Source of the DNA: Balaenoptera acutorostrata
Taxonomy: Eukaryota > Chordata > Mammalia > Artiodactyla > Balaenopteridae
Length of the DNA: 64,000 nucleotides
Direction of reading: 5' to 3'
Assembly: GCF_949987535.1 (NCBI RefSeq)
Contig: NC_080081.1
Span: 40,030,428 to 40,094,427 of the forward strand
Every line of letters starts with the position of its first letter. Position 1 is the first letter of the stretch. The translations under genes were made by a program, and so were the position numbers. Of this stretch, positions 1-10,757 are shown in pieces. The notes beneath the pieces were generated by a model that saw only the letters and a program-made list of their open reading frames with translations, did not search any database and was not told the origin of the DNA.

Positions 1-3000
1 TATCTTCTTTGGAGAAATGTCTATTTAGGTCTTCTGCCCATTTTTGGATTGGGTTGTTCGTTTTTTTGTTATTGAGCTGCTTGTAAACCTTGGAGATTAA
101 TCCTTTGTCAGTTGCTTCATTTGCAAATATTTTCTCCCATTCTGAGGGTTGTCTTTTCGTCTTGTTTATGGTTTCCTTTGCTGTACAAAAGCGTTTAAGT
201 TTCATTAGGTCCCATTTGTTTATTTGTGTTTTTATTTCCATTTCTCTAGGAGTTGGGTCAAAAAGGATCTTGCTGTGATTTATGTCATAGAGTGTTCTGC
301 CTATGTTTTCCTCTAAGAGTTTGATAGTGTCTGCCCTTACACTTAGGTCTTTAATCCATTTTGAGTTTATTTTTGTGTATGGTGTCAGGGAGTGTTCTAA
401 TTTAATTCTTTTACATGTAGCTGTCCAGTTTTCCCAGCACCACTTATTGAAGAGGCTGTCTTTTCTCCACTGTATATGCTTACCTCCTTTATCAAAGATA
501 AGGTGACCATATGTGCGTGGATTTATCTCTGGGCTTTCTATCCTGTTCCATTGATCTATGTTTCTGTTTTTGTGCCAGTACCAAACTGTCTTGATTACTG
601 TACCTTTGTAATATAGTCTGAAGTCAGGGAGCCTGATTACCCCAGCTCCATTTTTCGTTTTCAAGATTGCTTTGGCTATTCGGGGTCTTTTGTGTTTCCA
701 TACAAATTGTGAAATTTTTCTGTGAAAAATGCCAGTGGTAGTTTGATAGGGATTGCATTGGATCTGTAGATTGCTTTGGGTAGTAGAGTCATTTTCATAA
801 TGTTGATTCTTCCAATCTAAGAACATGGTATATCTCTCCATCAATTTGTATCATCTTTAATTTCTTTCATCAGTGTCTTATAATTTCCTGCATACCGGTC
901 TTTTGTCTCCTTAGTTTGGTTTATTCCTAGATATTTTATTCTTTTTGTTGCAATGGTAGATGGGAGTGTTTTCTTAATTTCACTTTCAGATTTTTCATCA
1001 TTAGTGTATAGGAATGCAAGAGATTTCTGTGCATTAATTTTGTATCCTGATACTTTACCAACTTCTTTGATTAGTTCTAGCAGTTTTCTGGTAGCATCTT
1101 TAGGATTCTCTATGTATAGTATCATGTCATCTGCCAACAGTGACAGTTTTACTTCTTCTTTTCCAATATGGATTCCTTTTATTTATTTTTCTTCTCTGAT
1201 TGCCGTGGCTAGGACTTCCAAAACTATGTTGAAAAATAGTGGTGAGAGTGGGCAACCTTGTCTTGTTCCTGATCTTAGTGGAAATGATTTCAGTTTTTCA
1301 CCATTGAGGACGATGTTAGCTGTGGGTTTGTCATATATGGCCTTTATTATGTTGAGGAAAGTTCCCTCTATGCCTACTTTCTGCAGGGCTTTTATCATAA
1401 ATGGGTGTTGAATTTTGTCAAAAGCTTTCTCTGCATCTATTGAGATGATCATATGGTTTTTCTCCTTCTATTTGTTAATATGATGTATCACGTTGATTGA
1501 TTTGCGTATATTGAAGAATCCTTGCATTCCTGGAATAAACCCCACTTGATCATGGTGTATGATCCTTTTAATGTGCTGTTGGATTCTGTTTGCTAGTATT
1601 TTGTTGAGGATTTTTTTTTTTTTTTGAGGATTTTTGCATCTATATTCATCAGTGATATTGGCCTGTAGTTTTCTTTCTTTGTGACATCTTTGTCTGGTTT
1701 TGGTATCAGAGTGATGGTGGCCTTGTAGAATGAGTTGGGGAGTGTTCCTCCCTCTGCAATATTTTGGAAGAGTTTGAGAAGGATAGGTGTTAGCTCTTCT
1801 CTAAATGTTTGATAGAATTCGCCTGTGAAGCCATCTGGTCCTGGGCTTTTGTTGTTGCAAGATTTTTAATCACCATGTCAATTTCACTGCCTGTGATTGG
1901 TCTGTTATATATTCTATTTCTTCCTGGTTCAGTCTCAGTAGGTTGTGCATTTCTAAGAATTTGTCCATTTCTTCCAGGTTGTCCATTTTATTGGCATAGA
2001 GTTGCTCGTAGTAATCTCTCATGATAATTTGTATTTCTGCAGTGTCAGTTGTTACTTCTTCTTTTTCACTTCTAATTCTATTGATTTGAGTCTTCTCCCT
2101 TTTTCTCTTGATGAGTCTGGCTAATGGTTTATCAATTTTGTTTATCTTCTCAAAGAACCAACTTTTAGTTTTATTGATGTTTGCTATTGTCTCCTTCATT
2201 TCTCTTTCATTTATTTCTGATCTTATCTTTATGATTTCTTTCCTTCTGCTAACTTTAAGGATTTTGTTCTTCTTTCTCTAATTGCTCTATGTGTAAGGTT
2301 AGGCTGTTTATTTGAGATGTTTCTTGTTTCGTAAGGTAGGATTGTATTGCTATAATCTTCCCTCTTAGCACTGCTTTTGCTGCATCCCTTAGGTTTTGTG
2401 TCATTATGTTTTCATTGTCATTTGTTTCTAGGTATTTTTTGATTTCCCCTTTGATTTCTTCAGCAATCACTTCGTTATTAGGTAGTGTATTGTGTAGCCT
2501 CCATGTGTGTGTATTTTTTACAGATCTTTTCCTGTAATTGATATCTAGTCTCATAGCATTGTGGTCGGAAAAGATACTTGACACGATTTCAATTTTCTTA
2601 AATTTACCAAGGCTTGATTTGTGACCCAAGATATAATCTATCCTGGAGAATGTTCCATGAGCACTTGAGAAAAATGTGTATTCTGTTGTCTTTGGGTGGA
2701 ATGTCCTATAAATATCAATTAAGTCCATCTTGTTTAATGTATCATTTAAAGCTTGTGTTTCCTTATTTATTTTCATTTTGGATGATCTGTCCATTGGTGA
2801 AAGTGCGGTGTTAAAATCCCCTACTATGATTGTGTTACTGTCAATTTCCCCTTTTATGGCTGTTAGTATTTGCCTTATGTATTGAGGTGCTCCTATGTTG
2901 GGTGCATAAATATTTACAATTGTTATACCTTCTTCTTGGATTGATCCCTTGATCATTATATAGTGTCCTTCTTTGTCTCTTGTAATAGTCTTTATTTTAA

Positions 3001-3247
3001 AGTCTATTTTGTCTGATATGAGAATTGCTACTCCAGCTTTCTTTTGATTTCCATTTGCATGGAATATCTTTTTCCATCCCCTCACTTTCAGTCTGTATGT
3101 GTCCCTAGGTCTGAAGTGGGTCTCTTGTAGACAGCATATATACGGGTCTTGTTTTTGTATCCATCCAGCCAGTCTGTGCCTTTCGGTGGGAGCATTTAAT
3201 TCATTTACATTTAAGGTAATTATCAATATGTATGTTCCTATTCCCAT
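1..3247 (-). pseudogene. L1 ORF2 (endonuclease/reverse transcriptase), broken, 3' part off window
   Basis: ORF2p nicks target DNA and reverse-transcribes L1 RNA at the nick. The first frame (3247-2255, 330 codons) holds the whole APE-type endonuclease. The residues known to be catalytic in human L1 are all present, shifted by one: N13, E42, Y114, D144, N146, T191, D204, D228 and H229. After codon 330 the frame is lost. Later pieces carry the palm domain ([12 protein letters not shown] and [10 protein letters not shown], 1452-1183), then an in-frame stop at 1185-1183 where relatives have a glutamate codon. The active-site motif follows at about 1140-1128, as LADD instead of the usual FADD. A 20-bp T-rich insertion at 1611-1630 adds another break. 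The start is an ATG 57 bp after ORF1. The endonuclease alone could still be translated; the full protein could not. Confidence 0.93.
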
Positions 3248-3305
3248 TTTCTTAAATGTTTTGGGTTTGTTATTGTAGGTGTTTTCCTTCTCTTGTGTTT
3301 CTTGC

Positions 3306-4226
3306 CTAGAGAAGTTCCTTTAGCATTTGTTGTAAAGCTGGTTTGGTGGTGCTGAACTCTCTCAGCTTTTGCTTGTCTGTAAAGGTTTTAATTTCTCCAT
3401 CAAATCTGAATGAGATCCTTGCTGGGTAGAGTAATCTTGGTTGGAGGTGTTTCTCCTTCATCACTTTAAGTATATCCTGCCACTCCCTTCTGGCTTGCAG
3501 AGTTTCTGCTGAAAGATCAGCTGTTAACCTTATGGGGATTCCCTTGTGTGTTTTTTGTTGTTTTTCCCTTGCTGCTTTTAATATGTTTTCTTTATATTTA
3601 ATTTTTGATAGTTTGATTGATATGTGTCTTGGCGTGTTTCTCCTTGGATTTATCCTGTATGGGACTCTCTGTGCTTCCATGAGTTGATTAACTATTTCCT
3701 TTCCCATATTAGGGTTAACTATTTCCTTTCCCATATTAGGGAAATTTTCAACTATAATCTCTTCAAATATTTTCTCAGTCCCTTTCTTTTTCTCTTCTTC
3801 TTCTGGGACCCCTATAATTTGAATGTTGGTGAGTTTAATGTTGTCCCAGAGGTCTCTGAGACTGTCTTCAGTTCTTTTCATTCTTTTTTCTTTATTCTGC
3901 TCTGCAGTAGTTATTTCCACTATTTTATCTTTCAGGTCACTTATCCGTTCTTCTGCCTCAGTTATTCTGCTATTGATCCCTTCTAGAGTATTTTTAATTT
4001 CATTTATTGTGTTTTTCATCATTGCTTGGTTCCTCTTTAGTTCTTCTACTTCTTTGTTAAATGTTTCTTGCATTTTGTGTATTCTATTTCCAAGATTTTG
4101 GATCATCTTTACTATCATTATTCTGAATTCTTTTTCAGGTAGACTGCCTATTTCCTCTTCATTTGTTAGGTCTGGTGTGTTTTGACCCTGCTCCTTCATC
4201 TGTTGTGTGTTTTTCTGTCTTCTCAT
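3306..4226 (-). CDS. L1 ORF1p, RNA-binding chaperone, open reading frame
   Basis: ORF1p forms trimers that coat L1 RNA in cytoplasmic particles and helps strand exchange during integration. The frame is open for 306 codons from an ATG (MRRQKNTQQM) to TAG. A charged heptad-rich coiled coil spans about residues 45-125. An RRM-like domain follows, with NIQIIGVPEE near 134 and RHISIKLSK near 200, and then the basic C-terminal domain (about 215-306, containing GIPIRLTADLSAETLQARR). It differs from its relatives in an exact repeat of nine residues, PNMGKEIVN at 163-171 and again at 172-180, caused by a 27-bp tandem duplication (3688-3741). The frame is kept. The repeat falls inside the RRM region, so folding may be affected. 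ORF2 begins 57 bp downstream, the usual L1 arrangement. This is a transposon gene, not a host gene. Confidence 0.9.
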   Translation of the reverse strand: MRRQKNTQQMKEQGQNTPDLTNEEEIGSLPEKEFRIMIVKMIQNLGNRIHKMQETFNKEVEELKRNQAMMKNTINEIKNTLEGINSRITEAEERISDLKDKIVEITTAEQNKEKRMKRTEDSLRDLWDNIKLTNIQIIGVPEEEEKKKGTEKIFEEIIVENFPNMGKEIVNPNMGKEIVNQLMEAQRVPYRINPRRNTPRHISIKLSKIKYKENILKAAREKQQKTHKGIPIRLTADLSAETLQARREWQDILKVMKEKHLQPRLLYPARISFRFDGEIKTFTDKQKLREFSTTKPALQQMLKELL

Positions 4227-4734
4227 TTTGCTTATCTTACTGTGTTTGGGGTTTCCTTTTCACAGGCTGCAGGTTTGTAGTTCCCGTTGTTTTTGGTATC
4301 TGTCACATTGGCTAAGGTTGGTTCAGTGGGTTGTGTAGGCTTCCTTGTGGAGGGGACTAGTGCCTGTGTTCTGGTGGATGAGGCTGGATCTTGTCTTTCT
4401 GGTGGGCACGTCCACGTCTGGTGGTGTGTTTTGGGGTGTCTGTGGCCTTATTACAATTTTAGGCAGCCTCTCTGCTGATGGATGAGGCTGTGTTCCTGTC
4501 TTGCTAGCTGTTTGGCATAGGGTGTCCATCACTGTAGCTTGCTGGTCGTTGAGTGAAGCTGGGTTTTGATGTTGAAATGGAGATCTCTGAGAAATTTTCG
4601 CCGTTTGGTATTACGTGGAGCTGGGAGGTCTCTTGTGGACCAGTGTCCTGAAGTTGGCTCTCCCACCTCAGAGGCACAGCCCTGATACCTGGCTGGAGCA
4701 CCAAAAGCCTTTCATCCGCACAGCTCAGAATAAA

Positions 4735-4990
4735 AGGGAGAAAAAATAGAAAGAAAGAAAGAAAGAGGATAAAATAAAATAAAATAAAGTTATTATAATA
4801 AAAAATAAGAAATAAAATTATTAAGAAAATATTTATTAAGAATTTTTTTAAATTTTTTAAAATAAATTTATTATTTTTTAAAATAAAAAATAAGAAAAAA
4901 TTATTAAGAAAATTTTTTTTAATTTTTTAAAATTAAAAATAAGGAAAAAAAATTATTATGAAAAAAAATTTTTAAGTAAAAAAAAAAATG
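4735..4990. repeat. A/T-rich low-complexity tract in L1 leader
   Basis: It starts with a GAAA run, then AAAAT-type repeats, and continues as almost pure A/T. Copy C has a related but diverged A-rich tract at about 62985-63420, so this is an inherited part of the L1 leader that has drifted by slippage. Confidence 0.85.
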
Positions 4991-5339
4991 GACGGACCGA
5001 ATCCTAGGACGATTGGTGAAAGCAAAGCTATACAGACAAAATCTCACCCAGAAGCATACACATATACACTCAGAAAAAGAGGAAAAGGGGAAAAACTAAT
5101 ATATCCTGCTCCCAAAGTCCACCTCCTGAATGTGGAATGATTCGTTGTCTATTCAGGTATTCAACAGATGCAGGTACATCCAGTTGTTTGTGGAGATTTA
5201 ATCTGCTGCTTCTGAGGTTGCTGGGAGAAATTTCCCTTTCCCTTCTTTGTTCGTACAGCTCCCGGGGTTCAGCTTTGGATTTGGATCCGCCTCTGCGTGT
5301 AGGTCACCTGAGGGCATCTATTCTTCACTCACACAGGAG

Positions 5340-5520
5340 GGGGTTAAAGGAGCAGCTGCTTCGGGGGCTCTGGCTCACTCAGGCCAGGGGGGAGGGAGGG
5401 GTACGGATGCGGGGCGAGCCTGCGGCGGCAGAGGCCGGCGTGATGTTGCAGCAGCCTGAGGCGCGCCGTGCGTTCTCCCCGGGAAGTTGTCCCTGGATCA
5501 CGGGAGCCTGGCAGTGGCGG
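5340..5520. promoter_or_regulatory. CpG-rich core of L1 leader
   Basis: This is the densest CpG cluster in the window, with several CGs per 20 bp around 5400-5480 (for example ggatgcggggcgagcctgcg), against a CpG-poor background. It lies inside the 865-bp segment missing from copy C. Retention of CpGs suggests a fairly young copy or weak germline methylation; this is inference. Confidence 0.6.
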
Positions 5521-6359
5521 GCTGCACAGGCTCCCAGGAGGGGCAGTGTAGATAGTGACCTGTGCTCGCACACAGGCTTCTTGGTGGCGGCAGCAGCAGC
5601 CTTAGCGTCTCATGCCCGTCTCTGGGGTCCACGCTGATAGCCACGGCTCGCGCCCATCTCTGGAGCTCATTTAGGCAGCACTCTGAATCCCCTCTCCTTG
5701 CACACCGAGAAACAAAGAGGCAAGACAAAGTCTCTTGCCTGTTCAGCAGCTCCAGACCTTTTCCCGGACTCCCTCCCAGCTAGCTGTGGTGCGCTAACCC
5801 CTTCAGGCTGTGTTCACGCCGCCAACCCCAGTCCTCTCCCTGGGATCCGACTGAAGCCCGAGCCTCAGCTCCCATCCCCCGCCCGCCTCGGCGGGTGAGC
5901 AGACAAGCCTCTCGGTCTGGTGAGTACTGCTCGGCACCAATCCTCTGTGTGGGAATCTCTCTGCTTTGCCCTCCGCACCCCTGTGGCTGCGCTCTCCTCC
6001 GTGGCTCCGAAGCTTCCCCCCTCTGCTACCCGCAGTCTCCACCCGCAAAGGGGCTTCCGAGTGTGTGGAAACCTTTCCTCCTTCACAGCTCCCTCCCACT
6101 GGTGCAGGTCCCATCCTTATTCTTTTGTCTCTGTTATTTCTTTTTTCTTTTGCCCTACCCAAATACGTGGGGAGTTTCTTGCCTTTTGGGAGGTCTGACG
6201 TTTTCTGCCAGCATTCAGTGGATGTTCTGTAGGAGCAGTTCCACGTGTAGATGTATTTCTAATGTATCTGTGGGAAGGAAGGTGATCTCCACGTCTTACT
6301 CTTCTTCCATCTTGCCCAGACCCCTCACTGTGTTTTATCTGTAATTGCGTACTTACTCT

Positions 6360-6832
6360 GTAGTGGGTCGAAGAGTGCCCCGCCCCCCACCTCCCCCCTG
6401 CAATTCACGTCCACTTAGAACCTCAGAATGTGATCTTATTTTGAAATAGTTTCTTTGCTGGTATAATGGTTTAACATAAGGTCATACTGGATTAGGGTGA
6501 GTCCTAAGTAACAATGAGTGGCGTCCTTATAAAGAGGAGAGCGAGAAATAGAGAAAAGGAAATCACGTGAAGACACAAACACACGGGGGAGATAGCCACA
6601 TAAAGACAGAGGCAGAGATCAGAGTTATGCTGCCTGAATCCCAGGAACACCAGAAGCCACCAGAATTTGAGAGAGGCAAGGAAAAATCTTCCTGTGCTTT
6701 CAAAGTGAGTATGGTCGTGCTGACACCTCCATTTTTGACTTCTCCAGAACTTAAAAAATTAATTTCTTCTGTTATAAGCCACCCAGTTTGTGGTAATTTA
6801 GCATGGCAGCCCTAAGAAATGATTACACTTTC
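6360..6832 (+). mobile_element. MaLR/MLT1-type solo LTR (ancient)
   Basis: The text resembles the MLT1 group of ERVL-MaLR LTRs: an early block with cctcagaatgtgatcttat, a middle block gtccttataaagaggag, and an end block ataagccacccagtttgtgg followed by catggcagccctaagaaa. It is diverged, with no internal retroviral genes next to it. The family is named from memory of the consensus. It abuts the 5' end of L1 copy A. Confidence 0.65.
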
Positions 6833-8099
6833 ATTAGACATTAGAGCTTTCTCTACTTTCCTTACATTATTTGTAAAGAATAATGAAGCTTCCACAAAGA
6901 AATTTTAAATGACTTGGGCTAAATTTATGCAATTCTGGGATTCTGAATATAGAGGAAATGCCCCATTTGGGCACCTCTCTTCAGAGTTTGCATAGTATAA
7001 AAAGTAGTGGAATGGATTAGACTGGCATTTATACTTACAGGGAAGAAGGGATTCTTCCCTTCTTCCCTGAAGAAGAAGGGATTCTTCTTCAATGGGGTAT
7101 GTCTAAAATACCACATTAGTTGAACTGAATTGAATTCTTTGAATCTGGTCAAAACTCCTTTTCCAATCCAATTTATTTTTACCAAGAGAATAAACTGACC
7201 TAATCTGTTGTGTGTGATGTGTAATAAGTTACTTCCATTAAAGTAGCAATGAACTGCCAACGCTGTCAAACACATGGCTTTTCAAGGTGTGTTGCTCCAT
7301 TTAGAGCGATGCAACCAAAGACTCATTAAGCTCATGTAATTAAATAAAAACAATAACTCAAATAATTAAGAAAAAAGTCATGACCTTTAATGATCCCTTA
7401 GCTTATCCCTGATACAAAATGAATGTTAATTACCATTAATGGTCTATGTATATCTAAGGTATGACACTTATAATCCACCCAAAGGGAGTCCTAAGTTCCT
7501 TTTGTACACAAGGTACCCTTTTGAGGATGGACATTAATTACTCTTACACAGAAACAAAAGTACTTTCAGTTCTCAAGGTATTTTCTGACAACTGTCAGCA
7601 TAAGTGTACATAAAATTTTAATTGTGTCCTGGGTGGCTTCAAATATAAAATTATCCTTGAGAGCTTTTAGGAGAAATTTACACTTTAGTTGCCATGTAAA
7701 GAAAGCTTAATAACTAATTTTCTGATTATGTTCAGGCAGCACAAGTTACATTTAATTTATGTGCATAGAACTGACAGTTTGATACATGGTTAAGATCAAA
7801 TTTAATTTTCTACTAAAATTACAAAATTTGCAAAATCAGCACTACAAGGTACTGTGCTTATATGAACCTACAATTTGTTTTTCAATACTTCCTTCATAAA
7901 TGTGTGTATAAATAGCTTTTTTTTTTCAAAATTCAGAATTATTGCTCAGTTTTATTTAGAAAGCTATTCAGCAATTAGTCCTTCATATTCTAAACTTTGG
8001 GTCCCATTTTGAAAATCTCTTAGAAGTGAATTTTGGAGAGACACAAGGGAAACAATAGTTAATGTTAAACTTTCTGTGCTTATAAGAAATAACCTGTGT
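6833..8099. other. No gene; AT-rich unique DNA with a double hairpin
   Basis: No conserved open frame or recognised repeat is visible. The one structured site is a pair of abutting inverted repeats at 7038-7090, described separately. Confidence 0.6.
7038..7090. repeat. Two abutting perfect inverted repeats
   Basis: Hairpin 1 (7038-7069) has 14-bp perfect arms, cagggaagaaggga and its complement, around a 4-base loop. Hairpin 2 (7069-7090) has 9-bp arms, gaagaagaa and ttcttcttc, around ggga. Both loops share the gggattctt core, so the second looks derived from the first. Confidence 0.9.
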
Positions 8100-8465
8100 A
8101 TCAGTTATCTATTACTGTATAAAATCAAAGCAAACAAAAAACCTTCTGAAACCTCCTGACTTAATGCAACAACCATTTGTTTAACCTAAGTTGCTGTGGG
8201 TCAACACCTGAGGCTGAGCTCAGCTGGGTGATTCTTCTGTGTATGGCTGGGCTCTGTGATTGCCTTCAGTAGCCAGTCACATGGTGGATTGGCTGGGGGA
8301 TAACTGGTGCAAGATGGCCTCACTTATTTCTCTGGTTATGAGTTCCCTGTTGGCTGAGGTGAAAGGGCAACTAGGCCACATGTCTCCCAACATCCTGCAG
8401 GATAACTTAGGCTTGTTCTCATGGCATCTCCTTGGGGTTCCAGAGGTGAGAGTGGCAGTGTAAAA
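8100..8465 (+). mobile_element. Ancient interspersed repeat, family not named
   Basis: It begins tcagttatctattactgta and contains ctgagctcagctgggtgatt and aagatggcctcactta. This is a pattern I recognise from a common old mammalian repeat but cannot name safely. A more diverged relative appears at about 51080-51340. Confidence 0.5.
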
Positions 8466-9399
8466 GGGCTCCTGCATCCTCTGCTCAGAACTGGTATAAT
8501 TCCACTTACCCCCTATTCTGTTGCTCAAAGCAAATCACAAACCCCATCAAAATACAAGGCATAAATAAACTCTATTTACTGATGGGAGAAGCTTCCAAGT
8601 CACAAAGAAAAAAAAAATATGTCATTAAAGGGTAGAATAAAGAGTTATGGTCATTTTTTGCAGTCTTTTATAGAATGCTTGTCCAAAAATGAATGGTTTA
8701 AAACTCTACGCAAAAATTCTGATTTAGCTGGTCTAGAAATCACTTCAGTAATATTTATACAGCAGAAACAGCACATAGAGACATTCAGAGTACCCATGTT
8801 CTCATAGAGTAGGGGTAAGTCATAATTTTAAGTATTAATTTCCCCACTGACAAAATGATGACTTAGAGTTGAAAATTCTAGGTGCCCAATCAACTCTGAG
8901 ATTCTTGTCATCTAACTTCAGTTATCTAGGAAATTATTTCACATTTAATTCATTGTTAGGTATTGTATTGCACATATATTTCAATTTTATCATTTACATA
9001 GAATAATTTATATTCATATTAAAAATCATATTCAGTCAATTATTTTATACTTTTAATCAATGGGTCAATTCTACAAGAATGGTGTCCTTGTTTATAAAAT
9101 CTCAAAACAATAGGTCTTTTTATTACTAGGCTCTCATGTTGTCTAGTTTATAAACGTTTTATATTTAAGGATTATCTTTATGCATCTGTGTTTTGAAATA
9201 ATGCTTGTTGAAATGTCATATATGTCATATAGAGTGTTATATAATACAAAAAAGGCACAATTTCATTTTCGAGGCCTGTCGGAATTTTTATTTCTTTTTT
9301 CATTCAATAAGGAGCAAAGAAGAGACATAACACACCTGAGAGTCTATTTCTTAGGAAGACTCCCTAAGAAGGTTACATGTGAACAAGTCTTACTGATGA
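8466..9399. other. No gene; AT-rich unique DNA
   Basis: Nothing recognised on either strand; the open frames are short and have no known motifs. Confidence 0.5.
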
Positions 9400-9960
9400 G
9401 GAGGGAATGTCATGCCAATGGTTAGGGAGTGTGAAGCAAGTAGAGAGACAGATAAGAGGAAAATACCCAGTTTGCCCAGGGATGTAATATGGTGCTCAAT
9501 GCTCCATGCAAAGCAGAAGAGAGATGAAGCTGAGAGGGGGGCACCATGGAGAGAGTTTGGATATTACCTTGTAAGATATCTGGAGTGTTTCAGAAGATGA
9601 AAAGTAAAATTTTCAAAATGATTAGAAATTTCAAATCATTCCAAGTGAATGATACTGACCTTGAAGTTGTATATAGAGAGAAGAGAATCTGCAAAATCCT
9701 AGGATGGCTGGAAAATAAAGAGCCCATGAAGAAGATGAAGAAGGTCAGGGACTTTGAGAAGGTAATGTTGAGTGTCAAGAAGACGGAGGTTTTAGAATAT
9801 ATAAGACTGAAAAATGCCCATTAGCAGTAAAGAGGTCAATGCTTACTTCAGTGACGGTGGCTCCAGCAGACTGTAGTAAGGTGTTGAGTGATGTTGTTAA
9901 GGAGATGGAGCCAGTGAATGGGAACTATTCTTCTGAGAAGTTCAGATGAAAAGGAAGAAG
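9400..9960 (+). mobile_element. Possible ancient repeat, highly diverged
   Basis: Purine-rich text such as gagtgtcaagaagacggagg resembles an old mammalian repeat that I cannot name. Open frames here (for example 9546-9824) are low-complexity and lysine-rich, and I do not regard them as genes. Confidence 0.3.
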
Positions 9961-10200
9961 GATTTTTTTTAATCTGACTATGAATATATTAGTAAAATAT
10001 TTCAATATGTCTTCACATATATAATAAACTATATATAGTGTTTATTTTAAAGTTTTGCTTCCATTTTATTTAATGATTTTAGAATCATGAGATACTGTGT
10101 TGAAAATTGAACTTCTCACTGAAGAATAATCTTTGCCAAATATTTTGCTGTGATAAACCTCTCACACTACACTGCAAACCTATAGTGGACTTCATCCCAT

Positions 10201-10757
10201 ATGTGATGGTTAATTTTATGTGTCCATTTAGCTAGGCCATGAAAGCCAAGTATTTGATCAAATATTATTTTAGTTGTTACTGTAAAGGTATTTTTAGATG
10301 AGATTAACCTTTAAATTAGGGGACTTAGAGTAAAGCAGATTATCCTCAGTAATGTGGTGGGCCTCATCAAATCACTTGAAGGCTGTAAGAGAAAAAGACT
10401 GACCTTCTCCAGTGAAGAGAGAACTCTACCAGCAGATGGCCTTTAGACTCAAACAACAACTCTTTCCTGGGTCTCCAGCCTGCCACCTTAGTCTGAAGAT
10501 TTTGAATTTGAGAGCTTCCACAATTGCATGAACCAATTCTTAAAACTAAATTTATCTCTCTCTCTCTTTTTCTCTCTCTTTCCATCTTACTTTCTCTCTC
10601 TCTCTCTCTGTATGTATATATAAATATACACATATATTTATATACTTATATTATATATCTAAACATATAATTAAATATATAATTATATATATTTTATATG
10701 TATTTATACACACACATTCTATTAGTTCTCCTTCTGTGGAGAACCCTGACTAATACC
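10201..10757 (+). mobile_element. LTR-like ancient repeat with expanded microsatellite
   Basis: It begins atgtgatggttaattttatg and ends gagaaccctgactaatac, with internal matches such as gtggtgggcctcatcaaatc and ctgggtctccagcctgcc. This fits a well-known LTR-like mammalian repeat (probably an ERVL/MaLR-class solo LTR; name not certain). Its A-rich end has grown into a CT tract and then a TA tract (10553-10715), making it longer than usual. Confidence 0.6.
10553..10715. repeat. (CT)n followed by (TA)n-rich tract
   Basis: Interrupted CT dinucleotides (10553-10609) run into TATA-rich sequence up to about 10715 inside the LTR-like repeat. Confidence 0.85.

Larger units (their letters stand above)
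1..6324 (-). mobile_element. LINE-1 copy A, full 5' end, 3' end outside window
   Basis: Read on the minus strand, this is a near-complete L1 in the order 5' UTR (6324-4227), ORF1 (4226-3306), a 57-bp spacer, and ORF2 (3247 to beyond base 1). The 5' end is placed by the motif GGCAAGATGG near 6320, which matches the AAGATGG start motif of the other two L1s here. Base 1 corresponds to about base 57969 of copy C, so roughly the last 960 bp (end of ORF2, 3' UTR, poly-A) lie outside. ORF1 is open and the endonuclease frame is open, but the reverse transcriptase region has a stop codon and frame breaks, so the element cannot be autonomous. It looks like the least decayed of the three L1s. The exact 5' base is uncertain by several bases because the target-site duplication cannot be checked. 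Confidence 0.95.
4227..6324 (-). promoter_or_regulatory. L1 copy A 5' UTR with internal promoter
   Basis: This 2.1-kb leader of copy A is where an L1 internal Pol II promoter lies. In transcript order it has an AAGATGG motif at the very 5' end (resembling the YY1-type start site known in human L1), a GC- and CpG-rich block (about 6120-5240), an A/T-rich block (about 4990-4735), and a moderately GC-rich stretch up to ORF1. Segment 5318-6182 is absent from copy C and is bounded like a GC-AG intron (see findings). Promoter activity is inferred from position and family, not shown by sequence alone. Confidence 0.75.

Noticed and set aside
5137..5637. 166-codon plus-strand open frame across the L1 leader, like an antisense ORF0
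   Set aside because: Long frames are expected by chance in GC-rich DNA. The known ORF0 is a primate feature, and no start context, splice donor or conserved motif supports it here.
5803..6162. 119-codon minus-strand frame in the L1 leader
   Set aside because: GC-rich chance frame upstream of ORF1, overlapping frames on the other strand; no domain.
6315..6360. Right target-site duplication of L1 copy A
   Set aside because: The 3' end of copy A lies outside the window, so no matching left copy can be checked; the exact 5' boundary is left approximate.
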